From positions 372,001 to 436,000 of the forward strand of contig CAVVPY010000001.1 in NCBI GenBank assembly GCA_963750295.1: 64,000 nt of DNA. Direction: 5' to 3'. The notes under the pieces were generated by a model. That model did not search any database. It worked only from the letters and a program-made list of their open reading frames with translations, and was not told where the DNA came from. Each line of letters starts with the position of its first letter. The stretch's first letter is position 1. Source of the stretch: CAVVPY01 sp963750295. Its GTDB lineage: Bacteria; Actinomycetota; Actinomycetes; Mycobacteriales; Jatrophihabitantaceae. The translations under genes were made by a program, and so were the position numbers. Shown here one piece after another: positions 26,442-35,254 of the stretch.

Positions 26442-28991
26442 GTGAACGATGACGAGTTCGACCTTCTGGCCGACGCCGTGCTCGAGGTGTTGGGCGACGG
26501 CCGACCGCGAACCGTGGAGGCGATCACCGACGAACTCGAGCAACGCGGACACGACCTCGGATCCGAACCGCTCGACGTGATCGACGACGTCGTGATGGCG
26601 GACGGGCTCGGCCCGCTGCTGCTAATCGGTGAGGATGACGAGTGGGTGTACCTGCCGCCCCTCTTGCGGGGGCGCACCTTTACCCACCGGGTCACTGCGC
26701 GGGAGGTCGAACACGACTGCCTGAGCCTGGACGTCGACATGCAGGGCATTGCGCTGCTGCAGGAGGACGAGCGCTACAAGTCCCTGACCGACGGCACGCC
26801 GCTGACCGAGGTGCTGTCGACGATCGACGGGGAAATGCTTGAGCAGCGCGGCATCCCGGTCGAGGCGGTGGGAATGTCCGCCTGGCTGCTGCCTGCTGGC
26901 ACCTACGCGGCACTGGGCATCGGCGCCGGCGACCTGGCGCACATCACCGTCCGCCAGGACGGCCTCGAGTTGGGCGTCGCCGAGGTGACGGCAGCGGACC
27001 CAGCACTGCCGCCACCACCCGAGAAGCCGATCGAGATCGTCGAACTTGTTTCCGTCCTCTGCGCTGACGATCCCGACGCGTTCCGAGGCCCGACCCGGCC
27101 GCTGCGCGACGTGCTGGCCGATGCCGGCTATTGCGTGCACGGTGACTACGTCGCCCGGGCCGGGTTCGACTTCGACGCATGGCACCGAGGCGGCCAGGTC
27201 CGGCGGATTGCCGATCTTTACCGGATCGACTCCGACGAGGCGTGGGCGGTGCTCGCGCTCGACGCGCTCCACCGGCAATTGCAGGAGATCGTGGAAGCAA
27301 TGCGGGATGCGGCGCCCGACGCCGTCGACGCGTTGCTCGCACAGGGGGCGTCCGTCAACCCGTTGACCCCCGCCGAGCCTGGCAGTGCCAAGATGGTCGA
27401 CGCACTGCTGCCGCTCGCCGATCCGACGGTGACTGAGGCGGCCGCGGTCGAGATCCTCGGTACCGGCCGCGACAACGCCGTGGCACTCGCGATCCTGGCG
27501 GACTCGATCGAGCCCGGCGTCCCGCGCCCCGTACGCCCATCACTGCGGTGGCTGCGGGGCCGCGCGCTCGAGCGGCTCGGACGGGTGGTCGAGGCCGAGC
27601 GGGCCTATGAGCGGGTGCTGACCCTCGATGCCGGCTACCCGCTCGCGCTGTACTCGCTGGCGCAGATCGCCAGCGAGCGGGGTAACGCCGAGCGTGGCCT
27701 GACGCTCCTGCGCCGCGCCGGCGCGCCGGACGATGACGGCCTGCTCGAACTGCTGCAAGCGTTCCGACCTGTCGAGCGCACAGACATCGGGCGCAACCAG
27801 CAGTGCTGGTGCGGCTCCGGACGCAAGTACAAGGTATGCCACCTGCACAACGAGCATCGGCCGCTCGAGGACCGCGCTGCGTGGCTCTACCAGAAGGCGT
27901 CCGCCTACCTGCAGGACGGGCCGTGGCGTCTCGACGCGCTGGCGCTCGCCGAGATCCGCACAGCACACCAGAGTTCACCGTCCGCACTCTGGGACGCGCT
28001 CAACGGCGGCTTGGTCGCGGACGCGCTGCTGTTCGAGGGAGGGGCGTTCGAGGAGTACCTCGCCGAGCGCGGTGCGTTGCTCCCGGAGGACGAGCGCCTG
28101 CTCGCCGAGCAGTGGCTGCTCTCCGAACGCAGCGTCTGGGAGATCGAGTCCGTAAGCGTCGGCGCAGGCTTCCGGGCCCGCGACCTACGCACCGGCGACC
28201 GCGCGGACGTGCGCGAGCGGCTGGGCAGCCGCAGCCTCAAGCACGGCATGCTCGTGTGCACCCGGGTCGTCCCGGCGGGAGAGAGCATGCAGTGCTTCGG
28301 CGGGATCGAGATCGTCTCGATGCAGGAACGCGACCGGCTGCTGGAGCTGTTCGACGAGGACTACGAGCCCACTGAGCTGATCTCCGTCCTGTCCGCGGAG
28401 TACGCGCCACCGACCCTGCAGAACACCGAAGGTGAGCCGCTGTTGCAGTGCGAGGCCGTGGTGCGACCGTCCGACCCGGCACAGTTCGCCGTGGGGTTGG
28501 ACGAGCAGTACGAGCGCGACGGCGTCGGCGAGCCATGGCTTGAGCACGTCGTCACCCCCGGGATGCGGCGGATCCGCGCGTTCATCCGGCGTGACGGCGA
28601 GGACTTCGCCGTCCAGGCGAACAGCGCTACCCGGTACGAGCGGGTACTCAGCGTCCTGCGCGACATCGATCCTGATCTGCTGATCGTGTCGGAGAACCGC
28701 GTCACGGGCGCGGCCCTCGTTGCGAAGGCACGCGCCGCGGGAGCGCCGTCCGGTGAGGTTCTGGACCCGAACGACCCCGACGTGGCGGCCGCCTTGCGGG
28801 AGATGGTGCTGCAGTACGAGGCAACTTGGCTGGACGAGCCAGTTCCTGCGCTCGGGAACGTCACACCCCGGCAAGCCGCTGACGACCCGACGCGCCGCCA
28901 CGACCTGATCCGGCTGCTCGGCACCTTTCCTGACACCGACGAACCCGGCCAGATGAGCCCGTCCCGACTGCGCGCCGCCCTCGGCCTCTGA
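26442..28991 (+). CDS. SEC-C motif / TPR-like large protein, cargo of element 1
   Basis: 849 aa from GTG 26442 (NDDEFDLLADAVLEVLGDG), intact. The N-terminal part resembles a winged-helix module (RPRTVEAITDELEQRGHDLG). A TPR-like pair lies at about residues 367-427 (GRVVEAERAYERVLTLDAGY, LAQIASERGNAERGLTLL). A SEC-C zinc knuckle follows at about 450-467 (NQQCWCGSGRKYKVCHLH), central rather than terminal as is usual. The C-terminal element LGNVTPRQAADDPTRRHDLI resembles the end of SEC-C/MbcA-like proteins. No enzyme motif is seen. Cytoplasmic; function unknown, possibly nucleic-acid or ribosome associated. Convergent with the ATPase gene. Confidence 0.75.
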   Translation: MNDDEFDLLADAVLEVLGDGRPRTVEAITDELEQRGHDLGSEPLDVIDDVVMADGLGPLLLIGEDDEWVYLPPLLRGRTFTHRVTAREVEHDCLSLDVDMQGIALLQEDERYKSLTDGTPLTEVLSTIDGEMLEQRGIPVEAVGMSAWLLPAGTYAALGIGAGDLAHITVRQDGLELGVAEVTAADPALPPPPEKPIEIVELVSVLCADDPDAFRGPTRPLRDVLADAGYCVHGDYVARAGFDFDAWHRGGQVRRIADLYRIDSDEAWAVLALDALHRQLQEIVEAMRDAAPDAVDALLAQGASVNPLTPAEPGSAKMVDALLPLADPTVTEAAAVEILGTGRDNAVALAILADSIEPGVPRPVRPSLRWLRGRALERLGRVVEAERAYERVLTLDAGYPLALYSLAQIASERGNAERGLTLLRRAGAPDDDGLLELLQAFRPVERTDIGRNQQCWCGSGRKYKVCHLHNEHRPLEDRAAWLYQKASAYLQDGPWRLDALALAEIRTAHQSSPSALWDALNGGLVADALLFEGGAFEEYLAERGALLPEDERLLAEQWLLSERSVWEIESVSVGAGFRARDLRTGDRADVRERLGSRSLKHGMLVCTRVVPAGESMQCFGGIEIVSMQERDRLLELFDEDYEPTELISVLSAEYAPPTLQNTEGEPLLQCEAVVRPSDPAQFAVGLDEQYERDGVGEPWLEHVVTPGMRRIRAFIRRDGEDFAVQANSATRYERVLSVLRDIDPDLLIVSENRVTGAALVAKARAAGAPSGEVLDPNDPDVAAALREMVLQYEATWLDEPVPALGNVTPRQAADDPTRRHDLIRLLGTFPDTDEPGQMSPSRLRAALGL

Positions 28992-29027
28992 TCACAACTC
29001 GGAGCCAGACGGCAGGAGGCCGGCGGC

Positions 29028-30299
29028 TCAGGGTCCGAGCAGTGCGAGCGGGACTACGGCGACTCCGTCGGGTCGGCGGTATGCGTACTCGCCGGTGGTG
29101 ACAACGACCCGGTCGACGAGGCGACGGCCGATCTGCTGGTGCAGCCAGTTCAGGTGGCGCACGTCGTGGTCGTCGATAGTCGCGGAGAGCTTCACCTCGA
29201 TCGCGACTACCTTTCGATCGGTCCCCTCGACGATCAGGTCGATCTCCTGCTTGGTGTCCTTGGTCCGCAGGTGCCCGACCCGAGCGCTGGCGGCCTCTGC
29301 GTACACGCGGACGCTCTGAGCCGTCAGGGATTCGAAGAGGGCGCCCAGCCACGTACCGGTAGCGCCCTCAACACGTTCGCCTTCGCCTTGGAGAAGCCCG
29401 GCCTTGTCGACGCCGACCAGCCTCGCGGCGAGCGCGGGGTCGACAAGCTGGTGCTTGGGCGTGTGGGTCAGCCGCTTCAACGGATTGAAGGTAGGTATCC
29501 AGGCGGGAATGGAGTCCAGTACGAAGATCCTGGTCAGGTGTTCCCGGTACGAATCCACCGTGCCTCGTGCAGGTTTGTCCACCTCGCCTGCGGTGGCCGC
29601 GTCGAGAATCTTCGAGTACGACGCGTCGGTGGCGCTCGCCGCGCCGTACGCAGCGAGCCAGGAACGCAGCGCCTCGGGACGCCGCACCACGACGCCGTTC
29701 TCTGGCAGGTCGTGCTCGACTATGCGGGCGATGTAGCTGTCGAGCTGGATCTCGCGCACCCGCCCGGGCAGATCGCGGATGCCCGGAAAGCCCGAGCGCA
29801 GAATCTCGTCGACGTACCCTCCGAGATCGACAGGAGACTGCCCGGTGATCGCCGGTTGGGCGCCCGAAAGCAGCTGCTTCAGAGACACCGTCGGCTCGCT
29901 GATGCCGCGCTCGCCGATTGCGAGCGGTCGCATGTGGAAGCTGACGATCCGACCTGCGCCGGAGTGGATACGCACGCCTGGCGCCACTCCGGCCGAGCCG
30001 GCGAGCAGGAATTGCCCGCCGCTAGCGTCGTCGTCGACCGCCTTGCGAACGCGGTCCCATACGGATGGTTCGAGCTGCCATTCATCGATCAGGACGGGAG
30101 TCGGCACCTTGGTGATGTGATCGGGATCGGCGGCGAGGATCTCGCGCTGGCTCGGCAGGGTCAGGGCCAGGACCGTGTTCGCGCGCTGGCTCGCCGTGGC
30201 GGTCTTGCCCACGCCCTTGGCCCCTTCCAAGGCGATCGCGGCGAGGTGGGGGAACAACTCATCGAGCGCGTCGTCGATGATCCGCCGCCGGTACGTCAC
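29028..30299 (-). CDS. ATPase with DUF4143 / nuclease-like C-terminus
   Basis: 423 aa, intact. AAA_14 domain with Walker A GAKGVGKTATA (residues 26-36) and Walker B-like VLIDEWQLEPSVWDRV, followed by LLAGSAGVAPG. The DUF4143 C-terminal domain contains KQEIDLIVEG and VVAIEVKLSATID, a PD-(D/E)xK-like E-D-ExK arrangement. Homologues are common accessory genes in bacteria and archaea with no settled role. The gene lies between the integrase and the SEC-C gene, on the integrase strand. Confidence 0.85.
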   Translation of the reverse strand: MTYRRRIIDDALDELFPHLAAIALEGAKGVGKTATASQRANTVLALTLPSQREILAADPDHITKVPTPVLIDEWQLEPSVWDRVRKAVDDDASGGQFLLAGSAGVAPGVRIHSGAGRIVSFHMRPLAIGERGISEPTVSLKQLLSGAQPAITGQSPVDLGGYVDEILRSGFPGIRDLPGRVREIQLDSYIARIVEHDLPENGVVVRRPEALRSWLAAYGAASATDASYSKILDAATAGEVDKPARGTVDSYREHLTRIFVLDSIPAWIPTFNPLKRLTHTPKHQLVDPALAARLVGVDKAGLLQGEGERVEGATGTWLGALFESLTAQSVRVYAEAASARVGHLRTKDTKQEIDLIVEGTDRKVVAIEVKLSATIDDHDVRHLNWLHQQIGRRLVDRVVVTTGEYAYRRPDGVAVVPLALLGP

Positions 30300-30386
30300 C
30301 GAGCTAATCTAGCAAACGGCCACACTTCTATTGTGCAACTCGCCACGCTGCCGTTGAGCGACTCGCCACTCCGGCGACACTTTGGG

Positions 30387-31539
30387 TCACGCGCGGCGGT
30401 TGCGGACGGACTCGAAAGCAGCGAGGGCGCGGTCGTCGGCGTCGGGCAGTCGGCCGAGGTACTGCTGGGTGGTCTGGATCTGCTTGTGGCCGAGGCGATC
30501 CATCACGGCCTTGAGATCGGCGCCGCCGGCGAGCAGCCAGGAGGCGTGGGCGCTGCGCAGGTCGTGGAAACGGACCCGCTGCTTGATCTTGGAGTCTGCG
30601 ATCGCTGGCAGCCATATCCGCGTGCGGAACACGTTGCGCGAAATCGGCGAGCCGGTGCTGGTGGAGAAAAGCAGGTCCTCGCCCCGCTTACCGGTCGCCA
30701 TCAGGTACGCACGAATGTCCCGGCAGAGCTGGTCGCCGATCCTGATCGTGCGGTGCTCGTTGTCCTTCGGGTAGTCCCGGATCGTCCACACGCTGTCCGC
30801 GCCGGTGATCTTCTTCGACACCTCGAGCACGACGCGGCGGACATGGATCTCGCCCGCGTCCAGGTCGACCTCGAGCGGACGCAGCGCCGCGAGTTCTCCC
30901 CATCGCACGCCCGTCTCGATCGCGACCAACACCATCAGCTGGTAACGCGGCGGAATGTGGGAGAGCAGCGTCTCGAACTGCTCGGGGGTGATCGACTTCT
31001 TCGGTGTCTTGACGAACTTCGGCAGCACCGTGTGCGCGCACGGATTGATCGTGACAACCCGGTCGATGATCGCCCGCTCAAAGATCGAGTGCAGCAGCGT
31101 GTGGTACTTGCGCACCGACCGCGGACTCAGCGCCGGCTTGCGCGCGCCGTGGAAGTCTTCGGCCTCGGCGCTCACTTCATTGACCCATGCCTGCACCGTC
31201 GATGCGACGATCTTGTTCATACGCAGCCGCCCGAAGCGCGGCAGGAAGTGACTGTCCAGATTCGATCGGTATCCGGCCAGCGTCGTCGATTCCAGGTGCT
31301 GCGCCGCCGGCCAGTAGTACCTCTCGATGTAACCGGCGAAGGTGAGCTTGCCGCGCGAGGCGTCGGCGAGCGTGCCGACTGCCGCCTGCCGCCTGCTGTT
31401 CGAGCTTGATCGCGGCGCGCTCGGCGTCCCGCTTAGTCGAGAAGCCGCCGCCGATGCGCTGCACCCCATCCGGGGTGTAGTAGATCGCATACCAGCGCGA
31501 CGTACCGCCGCTGGTCGTACGGTGCTGCGCGTAGGCCAT
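30387..31539 (-). CDS. Tyrosine-type site-specific integrase of element 1 (one frameshift)
   Basis: Starts MAYAQHRTTSGGTSRWYAIY at 31539, the AP2-like arm-binding head with GGGFSTKRDAERAAIKLE. A one-base shift near 31390 joins it to GKLTFAGYIERYYWPAAQHL (core-binding domain) and the catalytic domain. Catalytic residues seen: Arg in ETGVRWGELAAL, HxxR in RFHDLRSAHASWLL, His in RLGHKQIQTTQQYLG and its Tyr. It is adjacent to attachment site 2, so it very likely recombines the tRNA-fMet site. The break may be a sequencing error. Confidence 0.9.
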
Positions 31540-31581
31540 GAGGTGTCCTCTGGGTCGTGCTGGTCTCCGCGATGACCGTTG

Positions 31582-31631
31582 TGATCTTGATTCAAGAAAA
31601 TGACCGTCAAATGACGGTCATGCTCGCGCCC
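31582..31631. repeat. Right arm-type repeat of element 1
   Basis: Counterpart of 25076-25126. The central part (TGACCGTCA AA TGACGGTCA) is here a perfect inverted repeat, whereas on the left it is a direct repeat. It lies upstream of the integrase gene, so it might also act as an operator. Confidence 0.55.
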
Positions 31632-31764
31632 GTTCGGGCCTGCTCGAGCCGTCTCGAACCTGTTCCCGAACTGCTTACAGCCCTTAGAATACGGGGGATC
31701 TAGCGAGAGCAACACCCCAAACCACGGCGAACGCTACAGGTCCCAAAACACCGTGTATGAAGTT

Positions 31765-31809
31765 CTCATAACCCAGAGGTCGCAGGTTCAAATCCTGCCC
31801 CCGCTACCA
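31765..31809 (+). repeat. Attachment site 2 (junction of the two elements)
   Basis: 45 bp identical to tRNA-fMet 24977-25021, from the anticodon loop to CCA, with no 5' tRNA half upstream. Right end of element 1 and left end of element 2. Confidence 0.88.
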
Positions 31810-31810
31810 G

Positions 31811-31845
31811 TCTGGCCCGGGATTCAGCGCGAATCCCGGGCCAGA
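31811..31845 (+). terminator. Hairpin after attachment site 2
   Basis: Perfect 15-bp inverted repeat around AGCGC, unlike the hairpins after sites 1 and 3. It was probably brought in by element 2 and stands where a tRNA terminator would be. Confidence 0.75.
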
Positions 31846-31954
31846 AAGCATTTGAGACTTGAACCTCCCACCGGAAACCCTCCTTTCGGGAGGTGAGTCG
31901 CGACCCCGACCGCCGTTCGCACGCGTCTGGGGGAGCCGTCGCCGAGATTGGCGC

Positions 31955-32946
31955 ATGACGACTCCACTCACCGCCCCCGCCGAACCGCCGCTGCCCCGTG
32001 CCCGCGGCGGGCTCACTGCCGCCGACGCCGAACGCATCGCCACCGCCGTCGAGGCGGAGCTCGCCGCATCGACCCGAGAGACCTACGCCTGTGGGTGGCG
32101 GCAATGGGAGCGCTGGTGCCGGGGGAGGGGCATCCAGCCTCTGCCGGCACCGTCCGAGGCGGTCGCCGCGTTCCTCGCCGAGCGCGCCGAGGCCGGGGTC
32201 CACTTCAGCACGCTCGACTGCTACTGCTCCGGCATCGCCCACCGCCACCGCCAGGAGGGGTTGGCGGACCCCACCGCCGACTTCCTCGTCCGACGGGTCC
32301 GTCGAGGACTGCGCCGGATCCTTGGGGTCGCGCCGATCCGCCAGGCTCATCCGCTGACGGTTGCCGAGCTGGGACAGATCGTCGCGTCCATCGACACCGA
32401 CGACGCCAAGGACATCCGCGACCGGGCCATTCTGCTCCTCGGGTACGCCTCCGCGATGAGGCCCGGCGAGATCTCGGCATCAACGTCGAGGACCTCCTGC
32501 GCAAGCCGACCGGCGTCCTGATCACCATCCGCCGCTCCAAGACCGATCCGGACGCCCAAGGACAACTGGTCGGCGTCGCCCGTGGGGACAACAGGTGCAC
32601 CGACCCGATCCGCGCGCTGGACGCGCGGCTCAAGGTCCGCCCGCCTGAACCCGGTGCGCTCTTCACGCGCGTCCTGTGGAAGAACCATCCCACGAGCGAG
32701 CGGATCGGTCCGCGCGCGATCAGCAGAACCGTGCAGGAGCGCGCCATCGCCGCCGGTTTCGATGGCGTTCCGGTGTGCGGGCACTCACTGCGAGCAGGAC
32801 ACGCCACGACCGCTGCGGTCAACGGGGCCCCGATCGACCGGATCGCTGCGCAGACGCGGCACCGCGACCTCGGGACGCTGCTCAACCACTACATCAGGCC
32901 CGCCGAGGCACTCGCTACGACCACCAGCCGGGACCTGGGGTTGTAA
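31955..32946 (+). CDS. Tyrosine recombinase of element 2 (one frameshift)
   Basis: About 330 aa, XerC/D-like. N-terminal SAM-like domain (STRETYACGWRQWERWCRG, LDCYCSGIAHRHRQEG), then the catalytic domain: Arg in YASAMRPGEIS, Lys in IRRSKTDPDAQG, HxxR in CGHSLRAGHATT, His in TRHRDLGTLLNHYIRP and Tyr in NHYIR. All five catalytic residues are present. A single-base break near 32470 separates the arginine from the rest. The start ATG 31955 points away from attachment site 2. Unrelated in its head region to the element 1 integrase. Confidence 0.85.
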
Positions 32947-33080
32947 CGGTGCATGGGTACAGACCGGCGACTTCGCCGCGACGCTCGATGCGGTGAAAGT
33001 CGAGTCACCGGCCAGGAGTTGGCGAGCAGGACGCCGAGGACGGCGGGGCGAGAGCCTCCGTTGTGGCAGGCGAGCGGCTC

Positions 33081-34193
33081 TCAAGCGCGGGACTCGTAGC
33101 CGTGCCAGCCCTCGGGTGCCTGCTCCAGCGGCTGCCAGCGGGGGATGTAGTGCTCGAGGAATACCTGCCCGAGCAGCGCTCCGCGCGACCGCACACCCGT
33201 CTTCTCGAAGATCGCCTTGAGGTGGTCTTGGACCGTGTATGCCGAGAGGTGCAGGTGGTCGGCGATCTCCTTGGTGGCGAGGCCGGCGATGCACATGCGG
33301 GTCACGTCCACCTCGCGCGGAGTCAGCCCGTAGGCGAGAGCAACGAGCGGCGCGACCTCCGAGGGCGAGGCCTGCTGGATGACCACCACGGTCCGACCCT
33401 CGCCGCCGCTGAGCCGACTTCCGTAGAGCAAGAGCCAGGTGCCGTCGGCGGCTCGCAGGCGGGCGCGTGCCGCCGTCTCCAGAGGGTCACCATCCGTCGC
33501 GTTGCGGGCTCGGGCCGCTACGGCCTGAAGGACCTTGGACTCCCCGGGCGTGTCAGGTGGCGGGTTCTCGGTCATGAGCCCGATCCACTGCTCGGCCGCG
33601 GATGTGAGTGACTCGACCTTGCCGTCGGCGTCGAAGGTCACCACCCCGGGGCCAACCGTGTCGTCCATCGCCTCGGCCGCGATCGTGCTCACCAGCGCCC
33701 GACGCGCGCCGGCGGCGATAACGGCGGAAAGGCCGGCGAGAAGGGCAACGTCCTCGTCGGCGAACCAGGCACGGTCGTCGTCGCGGAGCAGCCCCACCGC
33801 GGCCCAGTAGCCGTCGCCGTCGACCATGCTTCCGCGCAGCTCGTCGCCGATTCCGCCCTGGTGCTGGGACCGGTAGCGCGAGCTGCGCGTTAAGACACCG
33901 TGCGTCGCTTGGCTCGTTGCCCCAGCCAGTTGCCCCGAGCGGGCGAGGAAGCTCCACTTGTTGACGTCCTCGACGACGTACTCGTACTCCGCCAGCCACG
34001 ACCCGCTGCAGGCCACTGCGCGGTTCACGCTGCCAGTCAGCAACACCGTGCCCGGGTCGACCGTGTGCCAGCACGACCGGTCGAAGTCGATGGCTCTACC
34101 GAGCAGCTGATCGGCTGCTGCCACATAGTCGGTCCAGTCCAGACCGTCACGCGCCAAGCCGCGCAGCTGGTCGGCGAGCCGGTCGGCGTCCAT
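33081..34193 (-). CDS. LuxR family transcriptional regulator
   Basis: About 370 aa. ATG 34193 (MDADRLADQLRGLARDGLDW) is preferred to the longer frame. A GAF/PAS-like sensory region covers the first 290 residues. The C-terminal LuxR helix-turn-helix is YGLTPREVDVTRMCIAGLAT followed by KEIADHLHLSAYTVQDHLK and VRSRGALL. Divergent from the methyltransferase-monooxygenase pair over an 85-bp gap with three abutting palindromes, so probably their regulator. Intact. Confidence 0.9.
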   Translation of the reverse strand: MDADRLADQLRGLARDGLDWTDYVAAADQLLGRAIDFDRSCWHTVDPGTVLLTGSVNRAVACSGSWLAEYEYVVEDVNKWSFLARSGQLAGATSQATHGVLTRSSRYRSQHQGGIGDELRGSMVDGDGYWAAVGLLRDDDRAWFADEDVALLAGLSAVIAAGARRALVSTIAAEAMDDTVGPGVVTFDADGKVESLTSAAEQWIGLMTENPPPDTPGESKVLQAVAARARNATDGDPLETAARARLRAADGTWLLLYGSRLSGGEGRTVVVIQQASPSEVAPLVALAYGLTPREVDVTRMCIAGLATKEIADHLHLSAYTVQDHLKAIFEKTGVRSRGALLGQVFLEHYIPRWQPLEQAPEGWHGYESRA

Positions 34194-34217
34194 GGCTCCA
34201 CGATAGGCCCGCAGCAA

Positions 34218-34253
34218 CTGTTGAACAGCCCAGAAATCTGGGAGTTACCTCCC
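34218..34253. promoter_or_regulatory. Three abutting inverted repeats in a divergent promoter gap
   Basis: CTGTTGAACAG (34218-34228), CCCAGAAATCTGGG (34229-34242) and GGGAGTTACCTCCC (34240-34253) are each perfect palindromes (with 1-, 2- and 4-base centres), placed head to tail. Candidate operators for the LuxR regulator. Confidence 0.45.
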
Positions 34254-34278
34254 GAGGCAGGAGCCTGATGCTGGAGCC

Positions 34279-35253
34279 ATGGACAACATCACCCCCGACC
34301 CGATCATGCAGATCGCGAGCGGCTTCATGGCCGCGAAGTTTCTGTTCGCAGCCAACGAGTTCAGCTTCTTCGACGCGCTCAGGGACTCCCCGGTCGACCT
34401 CGCCGGGCTAGCTGCCCGGACCGGGCTGACCGAGCGCTCCGCCCGCATCCTCGCCGACGGTTGCGTGGCACTCGGCCTGCTGCACAAGCAGGACGGGGTC
34501 TACTCCAACAGCGCGCCGGCTGACCGGTTCCTGACCGGCGGCGGACTCGCGCCCGGCCTTCGGTTCTGGGACCAGATCAGCTACCCGGCATGGGCTCGAT
34601 TCGCCGACACGCTCGCCCATGGGCCCAGCACGCAGGCCGTCGACCTGCCGCCCGAGACACAGCAGATCATCCTCGACGGCATCCAGGCCATGCTCGCCAG
34701 CCCGACTCAGGCCCTCACCGCGACCGTCGACCTCTCCGACCGCCGACGACTGCTCGACCTCGGCTGCGGCACAGGCTCTTGGTCGACGGCCGCGCTGCGG
34801 GTCAACCCGCAGCTGACAGCGACACTGGTCGATCTGCCGAACATGATCGGAGCGACCGAGAAGCACGTCGCCGGATCCGGCGTCGCCGACCGCGCGACAG
34901 TAGTGGTCGCGGACATCCTCACGGACCCGATCCCGACCGGCCACGACGTCGTGATGCTCAACAACGTCATCCACTACTACTCGCCGGAGACCAACCGGGC
35001 CCTCCTCACTCGCGTGGCCGAGGCCGTCGACCACGGCACGCTGCTGGTGGCGGCCGACTTCTGGACCGACCCGACGCACACCCAGCCCGTGCCCGCAGCG
35101 CTGATGGCCGGCGAGTTCGCCGCACACGTGGCCGAAGGCGATGCCTACAGCGTCGAGGAAGTCACTGGCTGGCTCGACGAGACCGGTTGGCAGGTCGACC
35201 GGCGCCAGCCGCTGGCCGGGCCGCAGAGCGCCGTGATCGCCAAGCGGGTCTGA
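34279..35253 (+). CDS. SAM-dependent O-methyltransferase-like protein
   Basis: 324 aa. N-terminal winged-helix dimerisation domain (FMAAKFLFAANEFSFFDALR, LAARTGLTERSARILADG), then the class I SAM fold: motif I LLDLGCGTGSWSTAAL, acidic loop ATLVDLP, motif HDVVMLNNVIHYYSPE and late strand GTLLVAADFWTDP. This is the layout of small-molecule (polyketide-, flavonoid-type) O-methyltransferases. The stop is one base before the monooxygenase ATG, so they form one operon. Substrate unknown. Confidence 0.88.
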   Translation: MDNITPDPIMQIASGFMAAKFLFAANEFSFFDALRDSPVDLAGLAARTGLTERSARILADGCVALGLLHKQDGVYSNSAPADRFLTGGGLAPGLRFWDQISYPAWARFADTLAHGPSTQAVDLPPETQQIILDGIQAMLASPTQALTATVDLSDRRRLLDLGCGTGSWSTAALRVNPQLTATLVDLPNMIGATEKHVAGSGVADRATVVVADILTDPIPTGHDVVMLNNVIHYYSPETNRALLTRVAEAVDHGTLLVAADFWTDPTHTQPVPAALMAGEFAAHVAEGDAYSVEEVTGWLDETGWQVDRRQPLAGPQSAVIAKRV

Positions 35254-35254
35254 C

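Larger units (their letters stand above)
25022..31809. mobile_element. Integrated element 1 at tRNA-fMet (about 6.8 kb)
   Basis: Bounded by a 45-bp direct repeat of the tRNA 3' end. It contains an excisionase (left), a tyrosine integrase (right, beside its attachment site), matching repeats near both ends, and cargo: a small Cys-containing protein, a tRNA-Met-like sequence, a SEC-C/TPR protein and a DUF4143 ATPase. No relaxase, replication or structural genes are intact, so it would need help to move. It is the outer, probably later, of two stacked insertions. Confidence 0.8.

Noticed and set aside
29139..31409. 756-codon forward ORF across element 1
   Set aside because: It is opposite the DUF4143 ATPase and integrase, whose motifs are clear on the minus strand.
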